From: Opitutales bacterium
Lineage (GTDB): Bacteria; Verrucomicrobiota; Verrucomicrobiia; Opitutales; T3Sed10-336
DNA: 48,231 nt
Direction: 5' to 3'
Assembly: GCA_022565335.1 (NCBI GenBank)
Contig: JAIUMY010000013.1
Span: 1-48,231 of the forward strand
Under the pieces are notes generated by a model that had not been told where the DNA came from, searched no databases, and saw only the letters and a list, made by a program, of their open reading frames with translations. Each line of letters starts with the position of its first letter. Position 1 is the stretch's first letter. A program made the translations under genes and the position numbers. Below, in pieces: positions 9,245 through 17,479 of this stretch.

Positions 9245-9952
9245 ATGATGAAGAATAAATCTGTTACCGGTGAGCGTAAGGGGTTTACCCTCATTGAACT
9301 TCTTACCGTTATTGCCATTATCGGTATTCTCGCGGGAATGCTTTTTGCGGTGGGAAATGCGGTGCGCGATAGTGCCCGTGCCAGTCGGGCCAATGCCGAG
9401 ATTTCGGCGATCGAGACGGCGTTAACCCGCTTTGATACGGAGTTCGGGTTTTTTCCAGAGATTGCCTTTCTTGATCCCGATTCCTCCGGTGACCGGTATC
9501 CTTTATTTACCGAGGCTGAGGGAGCGTATGTGGCAACATCCCGCGCACTTTTTTACGCTGTTCAGGGTGTTCCCTTCTTTGGCGATCAAATTCCCGATGG
9601 TTTTGAAGAAGAGCGCTTTCAAAGGAGTTTGGTCGATTTAAATTCTTCCCAAGTGGATAATATTAATGAGGTGATGCCTGATGGGATCGGACCACGGAAT
9701 AGTAGAATAGTTTATCACGACCCTTTAAACTTCAATTCCACCGGCCCTTACCTGGTCGATCCCTGGGGCTTTCCGTACGGCTATTATTTTCGCAGTCGCG
9801 CGGATACCAATGCTCCAGACAGTGAGCAGGTTCCTCCTTTTGAAAGAGGTCAACGGTCATTGAAGAACTTTGAATATTTCGATGTTTGGTCTACCCGTGA
9901 CGCACAAAGAGATCATGAGCCAAACCGGTGGATCACCAATTGGGAGAATTAG
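9245..9952 (+). CDS. Pseudopilin-like protein with prepilin N-terminus
   Basis: 235 residues with leader MMKNKSVTGERKG and [17 protein letters not shown], the same prepilin helix as the gene before it. The mature part has ISAIETALTRFDTEFGFFPE and VDPWGFPYGYYFRSR; the conserved DPWG-x-P-Y element is characteristic of the major-pseudopilin (GspG-like) fold. A good ribosome site (AAGGGGAG, 9233-9240) precedes the start. The two proteins share the N-terminal half but differ beyond it, so they are paralogs with likely different positions in a pilus or secretion fibre. No assembly ATPase or prepilin peptidase gene is in the window. Confidence 0.87.
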   Translation: MMKNKSVTGERKGFTLIELLTVIAIIGILAGMLFAVGNAVRDSARASRANAEISAIETALTRFDTEFGFFPEIAFLDPDSSGDRYPLFTEAEGAYVATSRALFYAVQGVPFFGDQIPDGFEEERFQRSLVDLNSSQVDNINEVMPDGIGPRNSRIVYHDPLNFNSTGPYLVDPWGFPYGYYFRSRADTNAPDSEQVPPFERGQRSLKNFEYFDVWSTRDAQRDHEPNRWITNWEN

Positions 9953-10016
9953 GGAGATTGTCAAAAAACTAAAAACAAGCTTTTCAGTCTGCTCAAGTCT
10001 CGGTAGGGATAGGTGA

Positions 10017-11876
10017 ATGGCCCCTGCACTCAATCAACGCTGGTATCCGCTTGGCATCCTTGCCGGGTTGGGTGTTTTGTCGTTTTTGATAGGAATCCTA
10101 ATGCCTGCGGATACCGCTCTGGTGATGATTCAAAAAAGCGGTTATTGGATCATTCTGGGGATTGTAGGCTTGTTTGTTCTGGCTTTGGTGCCAATTGTCG
10201 TGCGGGGGTGGACGGATCATCGCACGCGGTTATGGCGAGAGTGGAGAACGCCGTTGGGAGTGCTTACGCTGGCTCTGCTTCTGGGCGTTTTTTTGATGGT
10301 TCGGGCGCAGGAAACGGCAGAGTACAAAATCGTCATTGATGAACCGGTTTTGCAGGGGACGGCGTGGTCGATGCACCACGAGCGGGAGGTCGCGGTACCT
10401 TTCCAGATGCACCGCATCGAGGGAGTGCCAACGGTGCTCGAACGGCAGGTGGACAAGCGGCCGATCCTGTTTCCTTTTCTGGTCTCCCTGGTCCATGACC
10501 TCGGTGGCTATTCCGCGGAGAACATCTTTCTCACCAATGCGATTCTGAGTTTCATTTTTTTGCTTTTGGCGGTTTTGCTCGGCAAAACCTTGGGGGGCTG
10601 GGCGGGGGCGATTCTTTCGCTGTTTCTCTGGGGAAGTTTTCCGCTGTGGGTACGGTTTGCCAACAGCGGTGGCTTTGAAGTTCTGAATGTAACCCTGATC
10701 CTGGGGACTATGTTGGCGGGGATGTTGTTTTGGCGAAAACCCGATAAGCAAACCCTTAGTTTACTGTGCTTGACCAGCGTTTTACTGGCCTACGTGCGGT
10801 ACGAAAGCGGCTTGTATCTTTTGCCCGTGGGGTTGCTGATACTGTTGGTCTTTTTTCGGGAGGGACGGGCCTGGGGGAGTTGGGGCTTGTATGCCAGTCC
10901 GCTGGCGTTGGTTCCCCTTCTTTGGCATTTCAATACCTTCCGGGCGGATGAGCGGAATTGGCAAATGTGGGATTTTGAAGGGGTGAGCAGCCCCTTCGGC
11001 TGGCAATTCGTAGGGGATAATCTTATCAGCTGGCAGACCTATTTTTTCAGTCTCTCTGCGCACATGCCCAATTCGCTGGTGCTGAGTTTGGCAGGTTTGA
11101 TAGGCTTGGTGTTTTTCCTCATTGCCATGGGGCAGAAGTGGGAGGCCCGTGAGCGGGAGGATGGCTCTTGGAGTTCGGGAGAGGTGGTCTTGGGAGTATT
11201 TCTCATCGGGTTCTTGGCGAACATCCTCTTGCAGCTTTTTTATTTTTACGGCCAGTTCGATAATATTTTGGTGCGGCGGCTCAGTCTCCCCTTGCATCTG
11301 CCGCTGGCCTTCGGTTTGGTGTGGGTGGTGGGCCGGAAAATCCCGCAGGGCCGTCAGCGTTGGATGGCGACCGGGGTTTTGAGTGTCGTTGCCTTGTTTC
11401 TCGGACTGGCGAAAATGGGCCCCGCGACCTATTCGGAAGGGTATTTGAGTGGTCGTGGGGTGAATGCGGTCGCGGATTTGGCGGCGGAATGGCAGGAGGA
11501 GGGAAAGCGTTATTTGATCGTTGCGGAATTTCCGGTGGTTTGGATTGCCGGCGGCTTTGAGGCAACGACCAAAGCTTCGGTGGCGCGGAACCCCAACAAT
11601 CTTTTATTCTATCTGTCTTTTCCGGGGAATCCGCCGGTGATGGTGGAGCGCCGTTTGACCTTTGATCCGGTCAGTGGAGAGTGGGAAGAAGCCGGGAGAC
11701 AAACCTTTCCCGAGGGCTTTGCCACCGAAGTGGTTTGGGAAAACCGGTTGTCGGCGAAGCGCAAACAAACGGTGGAGAGGGTCGTTGGGTTAAAAGAGGC
11801 TCCCATGCCCGGTCCGCCAGCGGGCTATGCCTCCCCGGAGGACTTTTTTGAGCGGTGGGAGAGGCGCTTGCCCTGA
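10017..11876 (+). CDS. Polytopic GT-C-type glycosyltransferase-like membrane protein
   Basis: 619 residues with about ten to twelve hydrophobic segments. The first large extracytoplasmic loop carries an acidic motif (VIDEPVLQ, about residue 106) followed by MHHEREVAVPF, in the position where GT-C enzymes (GT39, ArnT and protein mannosyltransferase types) keep their catalytic acidic residue. A hydrophilic C-terminal domain (about 480-619) follows. Such enzymes move a sugar from a polyprenyl-phosphate carrier to protein or lipid outside the cytoplasmic membrane. The gene is followed after 12 bp by a second protein of this type and then by a polyprenyl-phosphate sugar synthase-like GT2. Acceptor unknown; the fold assignment is by topology and motif only. 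Confidence 0.65.
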   Translation: MAPALNQRWYPLGILAGLGVLSFLIGILMPADTALVMIQKSGYWIILGIVGLFVLALVPIVVRGWTDHRTRLWREWRTPLGVLTLALLLGVFLMVRAQETAEYKIVIDEPVLQGTAWSMHHEREVAVPFQMHRIEGVPTVLERQVDKRPILFPFLVSLVHDLGGYSAENIFLTNAILSFIFLLLAVLLGKTLGGWAGAILSLFLWGSFPLWVRFANSGGFEVLNVTLILGTMLAGMLFWRKPDKQTLSLLCLTSVLLAYVRYESGLYLLPVGLLILLVFFREGRAWGSWGLYASPLALVPLLWHFNTFRADERNWQMWDFEGVSSPFGWQFVGDNLISWQTYFFSLSAHMPNSLVLSLAGLIGLVFFLIAMGQKWEAREREDGSWSSGEVVLGVFLIGFLANILLQLFYFYGQFDNILVRRLSLPLHLPLAFGLVWVVGRKIPQGRQRWMATGVLSVVALFLGLAKMGPATYSEGYLSGRGVNAVADLAAEWQEEGKRYLIVAEFPVVWIAGGFEATTKASVARNPNNLLFYLSFPGNPPVMVERRLTFDPVSGEWEEAGRQTFPEGFATEVVWENRLSAKRKQTVERVVGLKEAPMPGPPAGYASPEDFFERWERRLP

Positions 11877-11888
11877 GTTAAAAAGGTT

Positions 11889-13622
11889 ATGTTGGAGCAG
11901 AGCAAGAACCAAGCGAAAGACGAAGCGGCTAGCCAGGGCAAGGAAGATAAATCTTCGCCGGTGACCGCTGTCCGTGCCATCGTTCCGGCCGATTGGATGA
12001 GTCTGGGCTTGTTCGTGCTTTTGATTTTGGTGGGGGCTATGACGCTGACCGATTATGGGATGAGCTGGGACGAGGAGTTTCGCTATCGGGGGGGGGACCG
12101 TAAATTGGAGTTCTATGAAAGGATTGTCTTTGGGGAGGAGAGTTATCGGGAGGTGCTGGAGGCAACTGGAACGGACCGGTATCCCGGACTTTTCGATATG
12201 ACCGGAGCGGTTTTGCACCGGGTTTTGCCCTTTGATCGTTTGTATGTGGGGCATGGCTTGAGTTTCTTTTTCGCTCTGGTCGGGGTTGCCGGGGTATGGG
12301 TTGCCGGGAGAATGCTCGGAGGTGCCTGGGTAGGGTTTCTGGCGGCCTTGTTTCTGGTTTTGATGCCTCGGTATTACGGGCACGCTTTTTTTAACCCCAA
12401 GGATATTCCTTTTGCCGGGATGTTTATCTGGGCCTTGGTGGCAATCTGGTGGGCGATGCCCCGCTTCCCCCGGATCCCCTGGGGCGGGGTGGTCTTTCTG
12501 GGAGTGACCATTGGTTTGACCATGGCGACAAGAATCGGGGGGATGCTGCTGTTGAGTTATTTGGCCCTGGCGATGATTTTCTGGTATGCCTGTGCTTTGT
12601 GGGAGGACCGGGGGTTGACCAAAGAGAGGTTTCGGGAGGCCTTAATTTTGGCGGGTCAGGGCGTTTTAGTGGTGGTTCTGTCCTTTCTCGTTTTGTTGCC
12701 ATGGTGGCCGTATGGGCAAAAGGAGCTTTTGAGCGGTGCGGTGGAAACGGTCGGCACCACGGTATCCTTTGCCTGGAGTGCGCCGGTACTGTTTGACGGG
12801 CATTTGTATTCTTCCCAGGATCTGCCCTGGTATTACCTGCCGTTTCATGTGGTGATCGTAACGCCGCCTTTTCTGTTGTTGGCTTTTATTCCCTTTTGTC
12901 TATTTACAGTGGTGGTGTTCCGTCAAGAGAACTGGCCGAAAGGAGAAAGCTTTTTTCAGTACACTTCGAAGGGCGCGCTCCTCGGCTGGGCTTTGGCTTT
13001 TCCTATCGTTTTTGTCTGGGTAAAGGCCCCGACGATTTACGATGGGATTCGGCACTTTTTGTTTCTCTTGCCGGTAATCGCTTTGTTGTCGGCGTGGGTT
13101 TGGGGCCAGGCATTCGTCCGCATGGTGGCCCAATGGAGGCCTTTTCGCTGGGTGGGGCCGGTACTTCTGGGGGTCCTTTTTATCATCCCGACCACTGTGG
13201 AGATGGTTCGCCTGCACCCGTACCAATATACCTATTTCAATCAGGTCGTCGGAGGTTTGCCGGGAGCGGAAGGCAATTTTGAGACGGAATATTGGGGCAC
13301 TTCCCAACGGAAGGCGGTGGAGTGGTTGGACGGCTTCTTGCGGGAAAACGAACTTGGCGAAGAGGAACCGGTGGTTGTCGGGACGCCGACCTCGCCTTGG
13401 CAAGTGGAGACTTTTTTGACTGAGCGGATGATTTTTACCGAAAACCCTGCGGAAGCGGAATTCCTGATCACCATTCCGCGGGTCATCCGGATTTTACATG
13501 TTTTGGAGCGTGGGCGTCGCGATGCGATGTTTTTAGGACCAAGACTGCATCGGGTGGAGAGGCGTGGGGCGGTTTTTGCGGAGGTTATCGACCGCCGGAA
13601 TTATCGTGTGGTGCCGGATTAA
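11889..13622 (+). CDS. GT39-like polytopic glycosyltransferase
   Basis: 577 residues. A short hydrophilic N-terminus is followed by about ten membrane helices. After the first helix comes YGMSWDEEFRYRGG (about residues 57-70): the DE pair is the signature of the first extracytoplasmic loop of GT-C enzymes such as ArnT and protein O-mannosyltransferases. MPRYYGHAFFNPKDIPF and a C-terminal periplasmic part (from about residue 440, VRLHPYQYTYFNQVVGG) resemble the glycosyltransferase family 39 proteins found in many environmental bacteria. Probably co-transcribed with its neighbours on both sides. The sugar and the acceptor cannot be read from the sequence. Confidence 0.75.
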   Translation: MLEQSKNQAKDEAASQGKEDKSSPVTAVRAIVPADWMSLGLFVLLILVGAMTLTDYGMSWDEEFRYRGGDRKLEFYERIVFGEESYREVLEATGTDRYPGLFDMTGAVLHRVLPFDRLYVGHGLSFFFALVGVAGVWVAGRMLGGAWVGFLAALFLVLMPRYYGHAFFNPKDIPFAGMFIWALVAIWWAMPRFPRIPWGGVVFLGVTIGLTMATRIGGMLLLSYLALAMIFWYACALWEDRGLTKERFREALILAGQGVLVVVLSFLVLLPWWPYGQKELLSGAVETVGTTVSFAWSAPVLFDGHLYSSQDLPWYYLPFHVVIVTPPFLLLAFIPFCLFTVVVFRQENWPKGESFFQYTSKGALLGWALAFPIVFVWVKAPTIYDGIRHFLFLLPVIALLSAWVWGQAFVRMVAQWRPFRWVGPVLLGVLFIIPTTVEMVRLHPYQYTYFNQVVGGLPGAEGNFETEYWGTSQRKAVEWLDGFLRENELGEEEPVVVGTPTSPWQVETFLTERMIFTENPAEAEFLITIPRVIRILHVLERGRRDAMFLGPRLHRVERRGAVFAEVIDRRNYRVVPD

Positions 13623-13677
13623 GTCCTGCTTGCCTTACACGTTGGAATGCTCCTTTATTTATCTTAGAAACTTTACT

Positions 13678-14634
13678 ATGTCTGCTGTCCCGAAAAACGT
13701 TCACCTTTCCTTTGTTATTCCTGTTTGTAACGAAGAAGGAACCGTAGGCGAATTGTTCGCGCAGATCAAAAAAGCGGTGGAGGAAGCCGGAGAGGGCCCG
13801 ATGGAGGTCATTTTCGTGGACGATGGCAGTACCGATGGTTCCTGGAAGGAAATTACCAAACTTCATGAGAAATATCCTGAAGAGGTGAAAGCTTTGGCCT
13901 TCCGGAGGAATTTCGGGAAGGCGGCGGCCTTGGCCGAGGGGTTTGAGGAAGCTTGTGGAGAGATCGTTTTCACCCTCGATGCTGACTTGCAGGACGATCC
14001 TTTGGAAATTTCCCGTTTTCTGGAGAAAATTCGCGAAGGGTATGATCTGGTCAGCGGTTGGAAAAAAGATCGCAAAGATCCCTTGGGGAAAACGGTGCCC
14101 TCGCGATTTTTCAATTTTATGACGCGGATGGTTTCGGGGGTGCGTTTGCATGATTTCAACTGTGGTTTCAAGGCTTACCGCCAGGAAGTTGTCAAAAACA
14201 TTACCTTGTATGGCGAATTGCATCGCTATATTCCGGTTTTGGCGAATGGAGAGGGCTTTCGGATCACGGAAATCCCGGTACGTCATCGGCCACGCGAACA
14301 AGGGGTTTCGAAATATGGTTGGAAACGCTTTCTGCGGGGTTTTCTGGATCTAATGACGGTAGTGACCACCACGCGATATCTTATGCGGCCGGCGCATTTG
14401 TTTGGCGGGCTGGGAATCTTGCTGGGGGCGCTGGGCGCAGGGATCTTGATTTATTTATCGGCGGGCTGGTTTATGGGGTTCCGGGGCATTGGATCGCGGC
14501 CACTCTTCTTCTTTGGCATATTGTTTACTCTTTTATCCGCTCAGTTTTTGTCTCTCGGGTTGGTGTCGGAATTGATTTTAAAAACCTCCAATGAACGCAA
14601 CAAACGCCATCTTTTGCGTGAGCGAAAAGGGTGA
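13678..14634 (+). CDS. Polyprenyl-phosphate glycosyltransferase, GT2 (GtrB/DPM-like)
   Basis: 318 residues. The GT-A domain (about 8-235) starts LSFVIPVCNEEGTV and has VDDGSTDGSW and TLDADLQDDP, the last carrying the metal-binding acidic motif; LHDFNCGFKAYR and RHRPREQGVSKYGW are typical of the DPM1/GtrB/ArnC group. Two C-terminal helices (about 242-266 and 280-305) anchor it in the membrane, as in GtrB. It should transfer a sugar from a nucleotide donor to undecaprenyl phosphate on the cytoplasmic side and supply the two GT-C-like enzymes encoded just before. The ATG at 13678 is chosen because a longer frame overlaps the previous gene and lacks homology. Confidence 0.87.
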   Translation: MSAVPKNVHLSFVIPVCNEEGTVGELFAQIKKAVEEAGEGPMEVIFVDDGSTDGSWKEITKLHEKYPEEVKALAFRRNFGKAAALAEGFEEACGEIVFTLDADLQDDPLEISRFLEKIREGYDLVSGWKKDRKDPLGKTVPSRFFNFMTRMVSGVRLHDFNCGFKAYRQEVVKNITLYGELHRYIPVLANGEGFRITEIPVRHRPREQGVSKYGWKRFLRGFLDLMTVVTTTRYLMRPAHLFGGLGILLGALGAGILIYLSAGWFMGFRGIGSRPLFFFGILFTLLSAQFLSLGLVSELILKTSNERNKRHLLRERKG

Positions 14635-14809
14635 GAGGTTTTTTATTGTCGATACCACGAAAGGGAAAACTTACGAAAATCCGTTTTTTCTCTCAAGTAT
14701 TTAGCCCGGACGAATTTTTCTCTTTTTCCGACGGTAAGGTTCCTGCAAACTTTTCCTCGCCCCAGCGGTCCAATACTTTGGACCACCATTGTAACCCCCC
14801 CTGTGTACT

Positions 14810-15907
14810 ATGCGAAAATTTTGCTCCTTTGCCCTTGCTCTCACTGGCTTCTGCCTTTATCTACCGGTTTCTTCCTTCGCCCATGATGGAGATTGGCCCT
14901 TCGGTGCGGGAGAGGCTGACGGGATTCTGTGGTTTTGGGAAAACCAGACGGAAACCCATGAGATTCTCGATGAAGAGGGGAACTGGGCCCGCGACGCAGA
15001 GGCCTTGCTTCGGGAAAACGCCCGTTTAAACCGACATTTTGGGGCCGAAACCCACGGGGGGTTTTTAGAGGCTCCCGACTTGGGGCCCGGCGTTGCCGAA
15101 AGTTTGTCGGACCACCCGGAGCTGATCATTGAGCTGGCGCTTTATCCGGAGGAGGATGTGGATCCCGAAGGAACCCTTTTCTGGATGGGGACTTATGCGA
15201 ATGAAGACCTCCTGAAGCTGGCCTTGGATGAGGAAGGTCTGGCGATCCATCTCCCCGACCAAAAAGTTGATCTATCGGAAAGTTTTACTCCCCGGGAATC
15301 TCATCACTTGATTGTTCATATGGGAGCTGATGAGGTTCGGTGGTGGCTTGATGGCGAACAACAAGAACCCATTGCGGCGGCGGCTCTTCCGGAAATTGAT
15401 GACCCGTGGGATGTTCTGGTCACCTTTGGGGGAATTCCGGAGCAAGAGGCTAGTTGGCAGGGCGCGATGGATTTTCTCGCCGTTCGGCGGGAACTTCATG
15501 ATCCGGAAGAGGTGTATAGCGCCTGGCAGAGAGTTTTGCGAGATCGTTCCGCTATTGAAAGGGTGGTGGTCGAAGCGCGATTAGTGCAAGCGGCGGAGGA
15601 ACCGAAACCCTCAGAGATTTCTGAATACGGGGAGGGGATTTTCGCCAGCGTTTGGGAGATTTCGCGGGTACTTGAAGGTGATTTGTCGGCGGGGGATCGA
15701 ATCCTGGCCTGGAACTGGTACATTCTTGACCGCATGGTGATTGCCGAGGGTCGGCCACCAGAGGTCGGCGCGAAAAAAATCCTTCGTCTTTCTCCCTTTG
15801 AAGAGAATCCGCAGGTGCAAGAAATACAACAAATTGACGCCGGGTTGGACCCCGTGGACCTTCTTGATCTCCCGGGATTCTTTACCGAGCGGCGCAGAAG
15901 CCCCTAA
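14810..15907 (+). CDS. Exported LamG-like protein of unknown function
   Basis: 365 residues with a Sec signal peptide (about 1-24, ending SSFA). Residues about 90-235 look like a concanavalin A/LamG jelly roll: ELIIELALYP, FWMGTYANEDLLKLALDEEGL, HHLIVHMGADEVRWWLDGEQ and DFLAVRRELHDPEEV fit the pattern of LamG domains found in many Verrucomicrobiota and Planctomycetota exported proteins. The last 110 residues (VVVEARLVQAAEEPKPSEI...) resemble nothing I can name. It is 24 bp before an exported SGNH hydrolase gene, so the two may act together on an extracellular polysaccharide. The domain call is by pattern and is moderate. Confidence 0.6.
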   Translation: MRKFCSFALALTGFCLYLPVSSFAHDGDWPFGAGEADGILWFWENQTETHEILDEEGNWARDAEALLRENARLNRHFGAETHGGFLEAPDLGPGVAESLSDHPELIIELALYPEEDVDPEGTLFWMGTYANEDLLKLALDEEGLAIHLPDQKVDLSESFTPRESHHLIVHMGADEVRWWLDGEQQEPIAAAALPEIDDPWDVLVTFGGIPEQEASWQGAMDFLAVRRELHDPEEVYSAWQRVLRDRSAIERVVVEARLVQAAEEPKPSEISEYGEGIFASVWEISRVLEGDLSAGDRILAWNWYILDRMVIAEGRPPEVGAKKILRLSPFEENPQVQEIQQIDAGLDPVDLLDLPGFFTERRRSP

Positions 15908-15931
15908 ATTATCTTTCTTTTTTAGCCTTCT

Positions 15932-17173
15932 ATGAAGTGCCCCAACCGTAATTTTCTCTCCCTTTTACTGGTTTTTCCTGCTCTTTTGCTAAGCTCTCTC
16001 TACCTGCAGGCAAGTCCCACTATTGAGAGTATGCAAGAGCGTCTCGAAGAAGAGATTGCCAAGCTGGACCAGGAGAGGGATGAGCGCATCGAAGCCTTGC
16101 GTAAGCAATACCTGGGTGCTGTAGAACGTCAGCTCGGAGGAAATCTTACCCCAGCCAATCGGGAAGCATTGGAGGCTGAACGCGACCGTGTGCGGAGTGA
16201 GGATGACTTGCATCCGGGTAGTCCCTCGGATCATCCTGCCGTAAACCGTCTTCACGAAGCCTTGATCGAACAAATCGAAATCGCAGAACAACCAAGAATC
16301 GATCGATTGACAACACTGATCGAGAATTTGCAGAATTTCAGTGAAGCCCAGGCACGGAATCTTCGCCAACAAGGCCAGCGGGACCGAGCCGAAGAATGGG
16401 AGAATTGGGGTAAAGCTCTTCCGGCCCGCCATCTTTCCGCTAGAGCTGTTGCGGCTGGGGCTCCGGGGGGCAAAACTCGTTTCATGAGCCTTTTGGAGGC
16501 TGGCGATGAGCCTTACCTGATTATCGTCGGAACCAGTACTTCGGAGCATCGGGGAGGGGCGGTGAACGCGCCTTGGCGTCAGTGTGCCTCTGGCAATCGG
16601 ACCAATTGGCCACCCGTTTTGGCCGATAAATTGAAAGATATCGGTCCGGTCAAAATTGGCGGAAGAACCTGTGCCGGGGTCTCGCTAAAAGAATTTCTTG
16701 ACCGGGGCCAACTGGATTGGGTGGTGGAACAAAAACCGGATGCCGTGATCGTAGAGTTTGCTACCGGAGCCGATGCCGTGGGGCGCTTCAATATTACGGT
16801 TGCCGAGTCGCGCCAGTATCATGAAACCATGATCGAAAAGCTGCGGGGAGCCAACCCGGATATGGAAATCTTTCTGTGGAACGGGATGCGTTCGACCAAC
16901 CAGGGGCGAAGAAACTATTGGGATGATCGCAATGGTTCCGGAAGAAGTGCCTCCGATGAAGGACAGCCGGAATACGCGCAAATGTATGTGGAGTTGGCCA
17001 ATTCGATGCCCGGCGTGTATGCGGTGGATACTTACACCATCTTTCAGGAACTCTACGAAGAGGATAGTAATGCCTACCGAACTTTTATACGTGATGGAAA
17101 TCACACCAACCGGCGAGGGGCCGAAGAGATTATTGTGCCCAAAATCCTCGAGGTCATGGGAAAAGAAGACTGA
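15932..17173 (+). CDS. Exported coiled-coil protein with C-terminal SGNH hydrolase domain
   Basis: 413 residues. A Sec signal peptide (1-27, ending LQAS) is followed by a charged coiled-coil region (about 30-155, LEEEIAKLDQERDERIEALR). From about residue 185 comes an SGNH/GDSL-like hydrolase: block I is VGTSTSEHRG (near 200, with GTS in place of GDS), FATGADAV and LWNGMRSTNQG occupy the later blocks, and DGNHTNRRGAEEI near 390 supplies the Asp-x-x-His pair. Family members are esterases that deacetylate carbohydrates or peptidoglycan. The GTS change and the spread-out glycine/asparagine blocks make exact residue assignment uncertain. Located in the periplasm or outside; pairs with the LamG-like gene before it. 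Confidence 0.75.
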   Translation: MKCPNRNFLSLLLVFPALLLSSLYLQASPTIESMQERLEEEIAKLDQERDERIEALRKQYLGAVERQLGGNLTPANREALEAERDRVRSEDDLHPGSPSDHPAVNRLHEALIEQIEIAEQPRIDRLTTLIENLQNFSEAQARNLRQQGQRDRAEEWENWGKALPARHLSARAVAAGAPGGKTRFMSLLEAGDEPYLIIVGTSTSEHRGGAVNAPWRQCASGNRTNWPPVLADKLKDIGPVKIGGRTCAGVSLKEFLDRGQLDWVVEQKPDAVIVEFATGADAVGRFNITVAESRQYHETMIEKLRGANPDMEIFLWNGMRSTNQGRRNYWDDRNGSGRSASDEGQPEYAQMYVELANSMPGVYAVDTYTIFQELYEEDSNAYRTFIRDGNHTNRRGAEEIIVPKILEVMGKED

Positions 17174-17214
17174 CTCGTACTCCTAATCCTTTCTGGTGAA
17201 TGTCGCCAACCCCG

Positions 17215-17409
17215 TTCCGGCCTCGCTCTGCGAGGCGACTTTGTCGAATTGACCGGAGTCCGTGGAGTTGCCCTCCTCGGCTACTCTCCCTCGTCCCTCT
17301 GGGCATGGGTTTTCAAGGTCCCGGAGGGACCGACGGAAGGTAGGCGTGGACGAAAGTCCATGTTCCCGGATGGCTCTCCCTTCCACCGTCTCGCAGAGCG
17401 AGACCGGAA
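17215..17409. repeat. Long inverted repeat built from two small hairpins
   Basis: Arms TTCCGGCCTCGCTCTGCGA (17215-17233) and TCGCAGAGCGAGACCGGAA (17391-17409) are complementary except one position. Each arm also contains its own hairpin, CCTCG-CTCTG-CGAGG (17221-17235) and GTCTCG-CAGAG-CGAGAC (17388-17404), the same 5-nt-loop layout as at 2425-2544. The arms enclose copy C of the GNRA element. Confidence 0.7.
17311..17365 (+). repeat. Double-hairpin GNRA element, copy C (downstream of the SGNH gene)
   Basis: Hairpin 1 is GGTCCC-GGA-GGGACC (17317-17331); hairpin 2 is CGTGGAC-GAAA-GTCCATG (17345-17362), joined by a GAAGGTAG linker. Compared with copies A and B the loop-closing pair of hairpin 2 is C-G instead of T-A, a compensatory change, and the tetraloop stays GNRA. 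A second GTCCCTC (17293-17299) could compete for the GAGGGAC strand. It lies about 140 nt after the SGNH stop in the sense direction. Confidence 0.7.
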
Positions 17410-17479
17410 TGGCTGGTATGGCCTTATTTTGGTTCAATGTGCCCACTGATTTACCGGAGGAAGCAGATAGAGAAGGCCT

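Larger units (their letters stand above)
17174..17479. other. Structured intergenic region between convergent SGNH and glpK genes
   Basis: 306 bp with no coding frame. It contains an inverted pair of small hairpins (17215-17233 against 17391-17409, 18 of 19 matches) enclosing copy C of the double-hairpin GNRA element (17311-17365). Both convergent transcripts would run into it. Confidence 0.65.
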
